Shown here piece after piece: positions 45,226 to 54,568 of a stretch of DNA of 64,000 bases. The notes beneath the pieces were generated by a model that searched no databases, was not told the origin of the DNA, and saw only the letters and a list, made by a program, of their open reading frames with translations. The stretch spans positions 97,472 to 161,471 of the forward strand of contig JAIRPP010000008.1 of the NCBI GenBank assembly GCA_031256955.1. Reading direction: 5' to 3'. How positions within the stretch are numbered: position 1 is the first letter of the stretch; the number at the start of each line of letters is the position of its first letter. This stretch comes from Candidatus Methanoplasma sp. (GTDB lineage Archaea; Thermoplasmatota; Thermoplasmata; Methanomassiliicoccales; Methanomethylophilaceae). A program made the translations under genes and the position numbers.

Positions 45226-46617
45226 TCAGGGGGGGCGGGGGGCCGCGAGGCCCCTCTCCAGGACCTCCCCCTTGTCCACGAGGACGACGCTCCCGTCTCC
45301 CGAGAGGCTGTCGTCGAACCCGGAGACGGAGAACAGCCCGAACCTCACGTCGTACCCGTCTAGCTCCCCGACCGACGCCGCCTTCCTCCTGAGATCGTCG
45401 AGGGCGCGGCGGCCCACGGGCCTGTCCCTATGGTACGCGCACTCGGCGACGAACGCCTTCCTCTCCTCCATATTCAGCGCGACCACGCCTATCTCCATAT
45501 CCCTGTTCCAATATCTCCCGACCCTCTCCGGTGCGAACCCGATGCGCTCGCCCATGCGCCCGGCCAGATCCCTGCAGATCGATTCGAACGCCGGCTGGAC
45601 GTGATCCTCCGCGAAGCGCTCGTCGAACCGGGCCATCGCCCCGCCCGCGTCCCCCAGGGAGAGCTCGGACAGGTGCGGGGAGGCGAAGCGGAGCCAGAAG
45701 AGGGAGAACGCGTCGATTATCTCGTACGACCCTGTCTTGCTCTTCTCGGGGAGCCTCTCCGTGACGGGGACCTCCCTGTTCACGAGGCGCATGTCCGCGA
45801 GCCTCTTGAGGTACGGGGTGACTGTGGTGGCCGGGATCCCGGCGGCGGACGATATGGAGGATATCCTGTCGCGGCCCCCCGCCATCGCGCCCAATATGGA
45901 CATGTACGCCGCCGGCTCCCTGACCTCGCCCCTCAGGAGGGACACGGACGCGTCGAACAGGATCGATCCGGGATCCATGACGTTCGCCTCCACGTTCTCC
46001 CTCAGCGTGGCGCGGTCGAAGCGGGCCATGCGCCCCGGGACCCCTCCGTGGACCGAGTACTCCTCCACGGCGTCCGCATAGCCCCTGCCCCTGCGGGCCT
46101 CCTCGAAGGAGAGCGGGCGCAGCTCGATGCGCTTGTCGAACCTGCCGCACATGGGGCTGTCGTGCCTCTTGTCCACGGAATCCATCCCAGACACGTCGGA
46201 CCCGCACAGGATCAGCATGACGTTTTCGGAAGACAGGGATCCGTCCCATATGCCCTGGAGCCGCGAGAGGAAGGATCTGCTCGAGCGGAACATGTTCTGG
46301 AACTCGTCGATGACCAGGACTTTCTTCCCCTCTCTGGAATCGCAGAAGGCGGAGAAGGCCCTCTTCCAGCCGTCGAATCTGGCCCCCTCCCTGCCTGCGT
46401 ACCTGGACACCGCTTCGGAGAAGCGGGAGAGCAGCATCGGCTCGGTGTGCTCGGAGGCGTAGAAGTACAGCGCGTCCTTGTCGGCTATGAATTCCGTGAT
46501 GAGCCTCGTCTTGCCGACCCCGCGCCTGCCCGTGATCAGGACGAGGGAGCTCTTCTTAGAATACTCCCGGTTAAGGGCCTTCATCTCGAAAGACCTGCCT
46601 ATGAATCCGGGAGCCAT
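45226..46617 (-). CDS. Archaeal ATPase (ATPase_2) with DUF234 nuclease-like domain
   Basis: A paralogue of 18134. Walker A is GRRGVGKT, Walker B VLVIDEFQ and the sensor LILCGSDVSG. A winged helix follows (GIPATTVTPYLKRLADMRLV). The C-terminal DUF234 region shows EIGVVALNMEERKAFVAECAYH, where the usual ExK lysine is Ala (ECAYH), so this copy may lack nuclease activity. Divergent from the restriction enzyme. AT-rich operator-like repeats lie directly upstream. Confidence 0.8.
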   Translation of the reverse strand: MAPGFIGRSFEMKALNREYSKKSSLVLITGRRGVGKTRLITEFIADKDALYFYASEHTEPMLLSRFSEAVSRYAGREGARFDGWKRAFSAFCDSREGKKVLVIDEFQNMFRSSRSFLSRLQGIWDGSLSSENVMLILCGSDVSGMDSVDKRHDSPMCGRFDKRIELRPLSFEEARRGRGYADAVEEYSVHGGVPGRMARFDRATLRENVEANVMDPGSILFDASVSLLRGEVREPAAYMSILGAMAGGRDRISSISSAAGIPATTVTPYLKRLADMRLVNREVPVTERLPEKSKTGSYEIIDAFSLFWLRFASPHLSELSLGDAGGAMARFDERFAEDHVQPAFESICRDLAGRMGERIGFAPERVGRYWNRDMEIGVVALNMEERKAFVAECAYHRDRPVGRRALDDLRRKAASVGELDGYDVRFGLFSVSGFDDSLSGDGSVVLVDKGEVLERGLAAPRPP

Positions 46618-46646
46618 GCGCTTCAGATGAGGCGTGGCTATTTAAT

Positions 46647-46680
46647 TATTATCTAAATAATTAATAAATATTATCTTAAT
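46647..46680. promoter_or_regulatory. TATTATCTWAAT direct repeats, 22-bp period, upstream of the DUF234 ATPase
   Basis: TATTATCTAAAT at 46647 and TATTATCTTAAT at 46669, within a very AT-rich stretch between the ATPase and the restriction gene. Positioned as an operator/promoter. The remaining gap to 46891 shows no gene. Confidence 0.5.
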
Positions 46681-46891
46681 TATTATAAGTTTTCTTATTA
46701 TAATTTTCATTATATTGGCGTCTGTAGAGACCCATCGCATGGACCCAGCGCGTGCCCGCGGCGAGCCGACGGCGCTGAAATCGTAAGAAGCGGATCCAGG
46801 CGGCGCCTCGCGGGCCTTGGCACAATTGAATTATAGGCATGGGGCGATCCAGGCGCGTGCCGGGCGCAGCCCGGCGGGAGAGGGCAGGGAC

Positions 46892-49800
46892 ATGGAGTTC
46901 GCAGACGTTTTGGAGAAGTACCGCATCGAGTCCCGCTCCGAGAGGGACAAGGGGGCGAGGTTCGAGGAGCTGATGGCCAGGTATTTCATGACCGATCCCG
47001 CGTACTCCTCCCGCATAGAGCATTGCTGGACGTGGATGGGCTTCCACGCCCGCGGCGAGTTCGGAGGGCGCGACATAGGCATAGACCTCGTCGCCAAGAC
47101 CAGGGACGGGGAGTACTGGGCGATCCAATGCAAGCTGTACGCCGAGGGGCACACGGTGTCCAAGGCGGACGTGGACACGTTCCTGGCCACCTCGGGAAAG
47201 AGGTTCCGCGACGAGGGCGGAAGGGAGACGGGGTTCTCGCACTGCCTCATAGTGGCCACCACCGATTCCTGGAGCGCGAACGCGAGGGAGGTCTCCGAGA
47301 ACCGCTCCGTGCCCGTCCAATTCATAGGCAGGAGCATACTGGAGGGGGCGCAGGTCGACTGGGGGCTGATGGAGGAGGGGGTCCACGGGCGCGAGGCGAG
47401 GACCGCGAAGCACGAGCTCCGCCCGCACCAGAGGGAGGCGGTGGACAGGGCGCTCGCACACTACTCGATTCGCGACAGGGGGACCATGGTCATGGCCTGC
47501 GGGACCGGGAAGACGTTCGCATCGCTGAAGATAGCCGAAGCCCTCGCCGGAGGGGGGGGGGGCGGAGGGGACTCGGGCCCGAGGGGCGGGTGCGTCCTGT
47601 TCCTGGCCCCGTCCATATCCCTCGTCGGGCAGACGCTGAGGGAGTGGGCCTCTAACTCCGACTTCGTTTTGAACCCCATATGCGTCTGCTCGGACCCCGG
47701 AGTGTCCAAGAAGCGCACGGAAACGGACTTCGGCGAGAGGATAGAGGACCTCGGGATGCCCGCCACCACCGATCCGAAGAGGATCGCGGAGCAGCACGGG
47801 CGCGGGGAGGGGCTGACCGTGGTGTTCTCCACGTACCAGTCCCTGGACGCGGTGGCCGCGGCGCAGGCGATGGGGCTCCCCGAATTCAGCCTGGCGGTGT
47901 GCGACGAGGCCCACAGGACCACCGGCAAGATAATCGAGGGCGAGGACGAGAGCAGCTTCACGAAGATCCACAGCGACTCATCCGTCCGCGCCCGGAAGAG
48001 GCTGTACATGACCGCCACCCCGAGGATATACGGGGTCAAGGGGAAGGAGGACGCTAGGAAGGCCTCCGCGAGCAAGTCCGTCACGGTCGCCCTCTGCTCC
48101 ATGGACGACGAGGAGATCTACGGGGGGGAGTTCTACAACCTGTCCTTCGGGAAGGCGGTGGAGATGGGGCTGCTGTCCGACTACAAGGTGCTGATCCTGA
48201 CCGCCATGGACACGGACGTGCCCGAGCCCATAAGGAGGCAATGGGGCGGCGGCAAGGACATAGACGTGGATTCGGGCTGCAAGATCTGGGGGACCCTCAG
48301 CGCGCTGGCGAAGATCATAGCCAACGACGACTCGGTAAGAGCGGAGGACCCGGGGCCGATGAGGTCCGCGGTGTCGTTCTGCCGCACCATCAGCGATTCG
48401 AAGAGGTACGCGGAGAGGTTCAACGAGATCGCGAAGGCGAGCGGGAGCCCCATCGCGCTGGAGATGAGGCACATAGACGGCGGGATGAACGCGATGGCGC
48501 GCGACGGGCTCATGGGCTGGCTCAAAGGGGGCGGCGAGGGGTGCCGCGCGCTGACGAACGTGAGGTGCCTGAGCGAGGGCGTGGACGTGCCCGCCCTGGA
48601 CGCGGTGGTCTTCATGAGCTCCAAGGGCTCGCTGGTGGACGTGGTCCAGTCTGTGGGCAGGGTCATGAGGAGATCGGAAGGGAAGAGGTTCGGATACGTG
48701 GTGATACCCATAGTCGTGGAGGAGGGGCGGGACGCGGAGGAGGCCCTGGACGACAACAAGATGTACAAGGAGGTCTGGCAGGTCCTGCGCGCGCTCAGGT
48801 CCCACGACGAGAGGATCGAGGCGGAGATCAACGCGATCCAGTACAGGACGGACAACGCGGGCGGGCGCATACGCATAGGCAGGGCCGGCGGGGGCGGGGA
48901 GTGGGGGGGAGACCGCCCATGGGCGCGGGACGGGCAGTGGACGCTGGACGACTTCTCCGGGAAGCTGTACGCGAAGCTGGTCCTGAAGGTCGGGGACAGG
49001 GAGTACATAAGGAGCTGGATGAGCCAGATCTCCGAGGTCATGCCGTCCCTGATCGAAAAGCTGGAGGGGCTGTGCAAGGGGGCGAAGGGGGCAGCGTTCA
49101 AGGAGTACATGGCCGGGCTCAGGTCGTGCGTCAACTACGGCGTGTCCGAGAAAGACGGGATAAACATGCTGGCCCAGCAGATAGTCACCGAGCCCATATT
49201 CGACAGGCTGTTCGGGTCCGACGGGTTCTCGGCGCAGAACCCGGTGTCCAGGACGATCAAGGCCATGCTGGACGGCCTGGGCGGGGAGAGCCTGGGGGAG
49301 ATAGAGAAGGCGCTGGAGAGCTTCCACAGGAGCGTGGAGGACACGCTGGGCAGGATAGACACCGCCCAGGGCAAGCAGAAGGTCGTGACGGAGCTGTACG
49401 AGGGGTTCTTCAAGAAGGCCTTCGGGAAGGACCAGCAGATCAACGGCGTGGTGTACACCCCGCAGGAGATAGTCGACTTCATAATCAGGTCCGCGTCAGA
49501 CGCGCTGAGGAGGGAGTTCGGCATAGACGTGAACGACGCGGGGGTGAACGTGCTCGACCCGTTCACGGGGACGGGGACGTTCATAGCCAGGCTCATAGAG
49601 TCGGGGGCGATATCCAAGGAGAGCCTGGAGAGGAAGTACAGGGAGGAGCTGTTCGCCAACGAGATCACCCTGCTGGCGTACTACATAGCCGCGGTGAACA
49701 TAGAGAACGCCTACGCGGGCGCGATGGGGCTCGGGCAGGGGGAGTACGTTCCGTTCGAGAACATAGTGCTGACGGACACGTTCAACATAGAGGAGATATG

Positions 49801-51727
49801 CAGGCAGAAGACGAGCCAGGCCAGCCTCCTGAGCGACGACGAGGTCCCGTTCAAGATCAACAGGGACAAGATCGTGAGAGGGCGCAAGAAGCCCATCACG
49901 CTGATCGTCGGGAATCCGCCGTATGGCGCCAATCAGAAGTCCGCAAACGATGACGCAAAGAGAAAAAGATATGAGAACGGAGTCGACGGGAGGATAAGGG
50001 AGACTTATCTCGATAAGGATCTGTTCACAGAGACCGTGAAAAATGTCAACTCCACGCACGACGGCTATGTCCGCGCCTTCAGATGGTCCACTGACCGCAT
50101 AGGAGACAGCGACGGGGCGATCGCGTTCGTCACCCCCAGCGGATGGCTCAGCGGAAGCGCGTTCATAGGGTTCCGCAAGTGCATCGAGTCGGAGTTCTCT
50201 AAGATCTATATCTTGGACCTCAGGGGAGATGCGACTACGCAAGGGGAAGCGAGGAGGAAAGAGGGAGATGGCGTATTTGGAGACGGCTCTAGGACAGCCA
50301 TCACCATAACGCTCTTGATCAAAAGGAAAGGCTTCAAAGGCAAAGCCAAGATCAGATACTACAAGGTCGCAGACCGCATGAAGAGGGGGCAGAAGCTGGA
50401 TCTCCTCGGACGGCTGGACACGTTCGGCGACATGGAGAAGAGCGGGCTGATGGAGGCTCTAGATCCGAAAGAGAACGGAGACTGGATCATCCAGAGGAAA
50501 GAAGGATTTCAAAAGCTCATTCCCCTCGCTGGAGACAGCGGCAAGAGATTCGACAAGCATGTGGAAAACACTCTGTTCTCAGGATATACGCGCGGATATT
50601 GTACGTCTAGAGATTCCTGGGCATACAATTTCTCCAAAATGAATCTCAACAACATCAAATTGGGATTAGTGGAAGGATTTAACGAGCAGATAAAATCGGG
50701 CAAGATGGATTTCGGAGACTCTAGAGTTAAATGGACCGCGCCGCTGAGGAAAACATTCGACGGAAAGAAGACCCTGTCTCTGGACTCCTCCACCCTCTGC
50801 ATCGCAGCATACAGACCGTTCACAAAAATGTTTTTCGACAACGATCCGAATCTGAATGAGAGATCGTACCAGATGCCTCGCCTGTTCCCCACGCCAGACG
50901 CTGAGAATCTGGTCATCTGTATCTCCAGCATCGGAGACAAGAAGGATTTCTCCTGCCTAATAGTAGATCTGGTGGCCGATCTACACATAACTGGATCCAC
51001 ACAGTGTCTTCCGCTCTATTGGTACGACAACCTGGGCGAGCTTCGCGCCAAGCGGAAGCAGAAGAGCCTCGACGATTCCGAGTCCATAGTGAGGCACGAC
51101 GGGATCAGCGACTACGCCCTGAGGCTGTTCCGCGAGAGGTACGGCGGAGACGTTGCGAAGGAGGACGTCTTCTTCTACGTCTACGGATACCTCCATTCCC
51201 CCGAATACAGGGAGGCGTACGCGGAAGACCTGAAGCTGTCCCTCCCCAGGATCGGGCTGGTCGGATCGGGGGAGGACTTCTGGGCGTTCTCCAGGGCGGG
51301 GAGGGCTCTCGCCGACCTGCACCTGAACTATGAAAGGGTCGATCCCCCGGAGAGCCTGGTCTTCTCGGGGAGCGTCGGGATAGAGGACGCGCTGGGAGAC
51401 GATGGGAAGGGATTCTGCCGCGTGACCAAGATGAAGCTGTCCCCGGAAGAGAGGAGTCTCGTATACAACCAGCACATAACGATCGAGAACATACCGGAGG
51501 AGGCGTTCGAGTACAAGGTCAACGGGCGCGCGGCGCTCGGATGGATCGTTGACCAGTACCAATGCTCCACGGACAAGTACTCAGGGATCGTGAACGACCC
51601 GAACGAATACGCTGGCGGAAGGTACGTGCTGAAGCTCGCCCTGTCGGTTATCGGAGTGAGCGTGAAGACGATGGAGATCGTGAAAAATATGCCGAGGTTG
51701 GATTTTGATCCTGACCTCGATAGTTAA
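46892..51727 (+). CDS. Single-chain (type ISP-like) restriction-modification enzyme
   Basis: A 1,611-residue polypeptide joining all restriction-modification functions. The N-terminal Mrr-like nuclease is GRDIGIDLVAK...WAIQCKLY. The SF2 translocase has Walker A ACGTGKT near residue 203, CDEAHR near 338, TATPRIY and QSVGRVMRR. The gamma-class N6-adenine methyltransferase has DPFTGTGTF near 888 and GNPPYG near 1008. The C-terminal part is a target-recognition region. The start is the ATG after GGGAGAGGGCAGGGAC, not the track TTG. A run of 11 G follows Walker A. From about 49930 to 51030 the composition turns AT-rich, covering the specificity region. All key motifs are intact in this sequence, so the gene is in the ON state. 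Confidence 0.88.
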   Translation: MEFADVLEKYRIESRSERDKGARFEELMARYFMTDPAYSSRIEHCWTWMGFHARGEFGGRDIGIDLVAKTRDGEYWAIQCKLYAEGHTVSKADVDTFLATSGKRFRDEGGRETGFSHCLIVATTDSWSANAREVSENRSVPVQFIGRSILEGAQVDWGLMEEGVHGREARTAKHELRPHQREAVDRALAHYSIRDRGTMVMACGTGKTFASLKIAEALAGGGGGGGDSGPRGGCVLFLAPSISLVGQTLREWASNSDFVLNPICVCSDPGVSKKRTETDFGERIEDLGMPATTDPKRIAEQHGRGEGLTVVFSTYQSLDAVAAAQAMGLPEFSLAVCDEAHRTTGKIIEGEDESSFTKIHSDSSVRARKRLYMTATPRIYGVKGKEDARKASASKSVTVALCSMDDEEIYGGEFYNLSFGKAVEMGLLSDYKVLILTAMDTDVPEPIRRQWGGGKDIDVDSGCKIWGTLSALAKIIANDDSVRAEDPGPMRSAVSFCRTISDSKRYAERFNEIAKASGSPIALEMRHIDGGMNAMARDGLMGWLKGGGEGCRALTNVRCLSEGVDVPALDAVVFMSSKGSLVDVVQSVGRVMRRSEGKRFGYVVIPIVVEEGRDAEEALDDNKMYKEVWQVLRALRSHDERIEAEINAIQYRTDNAGGRIRIGRAGGGGEWGGDRPWARDGQWTLDDFSGKLYAKLVLKVGDREYIRSWMSQISEVMPSLIEKLEGLCKGAKGAAFKEYMAGLRSCVNYGVSEKDGINMLAQQIVTEPIFDRLFGSDGFSAQNPVSRTIKAMLDGLGGESLGEIEKALESFHRSVEDTLGRIDTAQGKQKVVTELYEGFFKKAFGKDQQINGVVYTPQEIVDFIIRSASDALRREFGIDVNDAGVNVLDPFTGTGTFIARLIESGAISKESLERKYREELFANEITLLAYYIAAVNIENAYAGAMGLGQGEYVPFENIVLTDTFNIEEICRQKTSQASLLSDDEVPFKINRDKIVRGRKKPITLIVGNPPYGANQKSANDDAKRKRYENGVDGRIRETYLDKDLFTETVKNVNSTHDGYVRAFRWSTDRIGDSDGAIAFVTPSGWLSGSAFIGFRKCIESEFSKIYILDLRGDATTQGEARRKEGDGVFGDGSRTAITITLLIKRKGFKGKAKIRYYKVADRMKRGQKLDLLGRLDTFGDMEKSGLMEALDPKENGDWIIQRKEGFQKLIPLAGDSGKRFDKHVENTLFSGYTRGYCTSRDSWAYNFSKMNLNNIKLGLVEGFNEQIKSGKMDFGDSRVKWTAPLRKTFDGKKTLSLDSSTLCIAAYRPFTKMFFDNDPNLNERSYQMPRLFPTPDAENLVICISSIGDKKDFSCLIVDLVADLHITGSTQCLPLYWYDNLGELRAKRKQKSLDDSESIVRHDGISDYALRLFRERYGGDVAKEDVFFYVYGYLHSPEYREAYAEDLKLSLPRIGLVGSGEDFWAFSRAGRALADLHLNYERVDPPESLVFSGSVGIEDALGDDGKGFCRVTKMKLSPEERSLVYNQHITIENIPEEAFEYKVNGRAALGWIVDQYQCSTDKYSGIVNDPNEYAGGRYVLKLALSVIGVSVKTMEIVKNMPRLDFDPDLDS
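47552..47562 (+). repeat. Homopolymer of 11 G inside the restriction-modification gene
   Basis: The sequence GGA-GGGGGGGGGGG-C encodes part of a Gly-only stretch (LAGGGGGGGD). It is the longest G-run I noticed in the window and lies about 15 codons after Walker A. Gain or loss of one G would frameshift the enzyme early. Confidence 0.9.
49930..51030 (+). other. AT-rich segment within the restriction gene covering the specificity region
   Basis: Codon use changes abruptly just after the NPPY motif (for example AAAAGATATGAGAACGG) and returns to GC-rich codons near CTATTGGTACGACAACCTGG. The reading frame is uninterrupted. This is the part expected to set the DNA target. Confidence 0.65.
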
Positions 51728-51791
51728 TCGGGTTTTTGTAGGGGCGGATCGCACCATGCTGAAAGCAGGAAGAGTCTCAGCGGGATTGGAT

Positions 51792-53027
51792 TTATGAAAC
51801 CCGACCTCGCCGCCGCTCCGTCAGGAAATCTATGACGTTCGCGATCCTGATCCCGTCGATGTTCTTGACCGGATACCTGTCCAGCGTCACGACCGTCTTC
51901 GGATGGTTGTCCCTTATCGCCCTCAGCGCCCCCAGCTCCCTCTCCCTCGTCTTCGCGTCCGCGATGCTCACGGCGACCTGGAAGTACCTTATGTCGTCTC
52001 CGTCGACCGACATGAAGTCCACCTCCCTCCCTCCGACGGACAGCACGGACGCGTTCCCGTGCCTGTGCATCAGCTCCATGAACACTATGTTCTCCAGGAT
52101 CCCGTCCATGTCCCCGTCGCGGAGGCCTATCCTCTCGTTCCTGACCCCTATGTCGCTCGCGTAGTATTTGTCCGATGTGCGGAGGTACTCCTTCGCCTCT
52201 GCGTCGAACCTCTTCGCCCTGTAGAAAAGGAACGCCGACTCCAGGAGCCCGATGTATCCGTCCACCGTCTCCGCGGAGGTCTTGATCCCCTTGCTCCCCA
52301 GATACCCCACGATGTTCTTCACCGAGGTTCTGTCACCTATGTTCTTCATGAGGAAGCGCGACACGTTCGACAGGAGCGCGGCGTTCCTGACTTCGCTCCT
52401 CTCGATCACGTCCTTCTCGTACACCGTGGCGTACGTCCCCGACAGCACCATCGACGCCAGGTCCCTCCTCTCCCCCGCCATGACCGCTATCGCCGGGAGC
52501 CCCCCGTATCTGACGTACTCGTCGAACTTGGACTCCACGCCCGCCTCCGGCCCGTACGTCTCCCTGAACAGGAGGTACTCTCCGAAAGTCAGGGGATAGA
52601 CTGGGATCTCGATGCACCTGCCCGAGAGCCTGGTCGCTATCTCCGACGAGAGCATCTTCGAATTGGATCCCGTGACGTACACGTCCGCGCCGGAGATGCG
52701 GAGCGATTCTATCGCCCTCTCCCATTCGGGGACGTTCTGAACCTCGTCTATGAAGACGTACGTCCCCTTCTCGGGTCTCATATGGCTTTTCACCGCCTCC
52801 ATCAGCTGGGGGCTCGTCTCTATCGCCTTTTCGGTTTCGTCGTCCAGATTGGCGTAGAATATCTTTTCCGGAGGTACGCCGGAAGACGCGACCTCGTCTC
52901 TGAACATCTCCATGAGCGTTGATTTCCCGCATCTCCTCATGCCCGTTATCGCTTTTATAACGGGAATCTCACGGGCAGATCGGAGCATGTCCAGGTAGTG
53001 GTCTCTCGGGATTCGTACATCTTTCAT
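51792..53027 (-). CDS. AAA ATPase with DUF4143 domain (subfamily A)
   Basis: Walker A is GMRRCGKST, Walker B YVFIDEVQ and the sensor VTGSNSKMLSSEI. The C-terminal DUF4143 part has EVDFMSVDGDD followed by YFQVAVS in place of ExK, and the tail IDGIRIANVIDFL typical of subfamily A. It converges with the restriction enzyme (65 bp apart). Closest relatives in the window are 8950 and 10218. Function unknown. Confidence 0.82.
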   Translation of the reverse strand: MKDVRIPRDHYLDMLRSAREIPVIKAITGMRRCGKSTLMEMFRDEVASSGVPPEKIFYANLDDETEKAIETSPQLMEAVKSHMRPEKGTYVFIDEVQNVPEWERAIESLRISGADVYVTGSNSKMLSSEIATRLSGRCIEIPVYPLTFGEYLLFRETYGPEAGVESKFDEYVRYGGLPAIAVMAGERRDLASMVLSGTYATVYEKDVIERSEVRNAALLSNVSRFLMKNIGDRTSVKNIVGYLGSKGIKTSAETVDGYIGLLESAFLFYRAKRFDAEAKEYLRTSDKYYASDIGVRNERIGLRDGDMDGILENIVFMELMHRHGNASVLSVGGREVDFMSVDGDDIRYFQVAVSIADAKTRERELGALRAIRDNHPKTVVTLDRYPVKNIDGIRIANVIDFLTERRRGRVS

Positions 53028-53035
53028 TATATTCT

Positions 53036-53092
53036 AAAGTATAGTTGATATAGTATATAAATAAATCATATTTAATCAAAGTATAATTTGAT
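53036..53092. promoter_or_regulatory. AAAGTATARTTTGAT repeats, 42 bp apart, upstream of the DUF4143 ATPase
   Basis: AAAGTATAGTTGAT (53036) and AAAGTATAATTTGAT (53078) flank TATA-like TATATAAATAAATC. The position immediately before the minus-strand start suggests an operator pair spaced four helical turns. Confidence 0.5.
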
Positions 53093-53224
53093 CTTTTTAC
53101 CTTACTTCATCTCTAGTTCCCGTGTTCGCACACGCGTCGCGGAGCGTTTTGCAAAGGAAGAGCGATGGATCGTCTTCACCCCGCGAACACGATGCCGTCT
53201 ACTGAATCAACATCACGGTAAGGA

Positions 53225-53270
53225 GTGAAACATTGCCAAAGTCGGAAGTGAAACATTGCCAAAGTCGGAA
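53225..53270 (+). repeat. Two perfect 23-bp direct repeats GTGAAACATTGCCAAAGTCGGAA before an ATPase gene
   Basis: The two copies are contiguous and identical. They are followed by TATA-like TTAATAATATATTTC and the ATPase ATG 32 bp after the last repeat. Nothing gene-like is seen between 53093 and 53224. Confidence 0.8.
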
Positions 53271-53302
53271 ATTAATAATATATTTCAAAACATCTGGAAC
53301 AT

Positions 53303-54568
53303 ATGGGCAAAACTTATTTCAAAAGGGTCATAGACAGCCATATCAAAAAGCTCCTCAGATCGTCTGGAGCCGTACTGATTGAGGGACCCAAATGGTGCGG
53401 CAAGACCCGCACCGCCAGAGAGATCGCCGCCAGCGCCGTTTTCATGCAGGATCCGCAAAAGGGGCCAGCCTACCGGAAATCCGCGGAAGTTATGCCGTCG
53501 AGCCTTCTGGAAGGCCCGACCCCCAGGCTCATCGACGAGTGGCAGATCGCGCCCGTGCTGTGGGACGCCGTCAGGTTCGAAGTCGACGAGCGCGGAGAAA
53601 TGGGGCAGTTCATATTGACGGGGTCCGCCGTTCCGGGCGACGACAAAGCCCGCCATTCGGGCACCGGCAGGATCTCTCGCGCGCTCATGAGGCCCATGAG
53701 CCTGTTCGAGTCCATGGAGTCCAACGGATGCGTTTCGCTGAGGTCTCTGTTCGACGGCGCAGCCGACGTGCGCGGCGAATCGAGCCTGTCCATCAGAGAC
53801 CTCGCCTTCGCGCTGGTCCGCGGGGGATGGCCTGGAGCGGTCGGCATGAGCGGGGACGACGCGCTCGGGCAGATCAGGAACTATGTCGAGGCGACGGTCA
53901 ACGCAGACGTTTCCGAAGTGGACGGGGTCAGGAGGAACCCCGCCGCCGTGCGCGAGCTCATGAGGTCCATATCTAGGAACGTATCCTCTCCCGCCAACAT
54001 GTCCACGATAAGGGGCGACATGTCGGGAGACGGCGGCGCCGTGTCCGATAAGACCGTCTCGGCGTATATGAACGCCCTCAGGCGCATCTACGTGGTCGAA
54101 GACCTCCCCGCGTGGAACCCCAGCCTGCGCTCGAAGACCGCCGTGCGCTCCTCGCCCAAGAGGCACTTCGTGGACCCCTCCATAGCGGCCGCTTCCCTGC
54201 GCATATCCGACAAGGGGCTGATGCAGGACTTCGACACGTTCGGGCTGATGTTCGAATCCCTCTGCGTGAGGGACCTGAGGGTGTACGCCCAAGCCCTGGA
54301 CGGAGACGTGTACCACTATCGCGACCGCAACGGCCTGGAGGCGGACGCGGTGGTGCACCTGAGGGACGGCAGATGGGGGGCGATAGAGGTCAAGATGGGG
54401 TCGAGGGAGATAGAGGAGGCCGCGGCGAACCTGATAAAGCTGAGGGACATGGTCGATGCGGAGAGGTCCGGGGCGCCGTCCTTCCTGATGGTTCTGACCG
54501 CGGAGGACCGCGCGTACAGGCGCGCGGACGGGGTCCTGTCGGTCCCGATAGGGTGCCTCAGAGACTGA
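53303..54568 (+). CDS. AAA ATPase with DUF4143-type nuclease domain (subfamily B)
   Basis: Walker A is GPKWCGKTR, the Walker B-like RLIDEWQ and the sensor ILTGSAV. The C-terminal nuclease domain keeps LEADAVVHLRDGRWGAIEVKMG (D...ExK), and the tail is LSVPIGCLRD. It overlaps the convergent gene at 54558 by 11 bp at the 3' ends. Paralogues are at 16837 and 59245. The upstream 23-bp repeats are unique to this gene. Confidence 0.8.
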   Translation: MGKTYFKRVIDSHIKKLLRSSGAVLIEGPKWCGKTRTAREIAASAVFMQDPQKGPAYRKSAEVMPSSLLEGPTPRLIDEWQIAPVLWDAVRFEVDERGEMGQFILTGSAVPGDDKARHSGTGRISRALMRPMSLFESMESNGCVSLRSLFDGAADVRGESSLSIRDLAFALVRGGWPGAVGMSGDDALGQIRNYVEATVNADVSEVDGVRRNPAAVRELMRSISRNVSSPANMSTIRGDMSGDGGAVSDKTVSAYMNALRRIYVVEDLPAWNPSLRSKTAVRSSPKRHFVDPSIAAASLRISDKGLMQDFDTFGLMFESLCVRDLRVYAQALDGDVYHYRDRNGLEADAVVHLRDGRWGAIEVKMGSREIEEAAANLIKLRDMVDAERSGAPSFLMVLTAEDRAYRRADGVLSVPIGCLRD

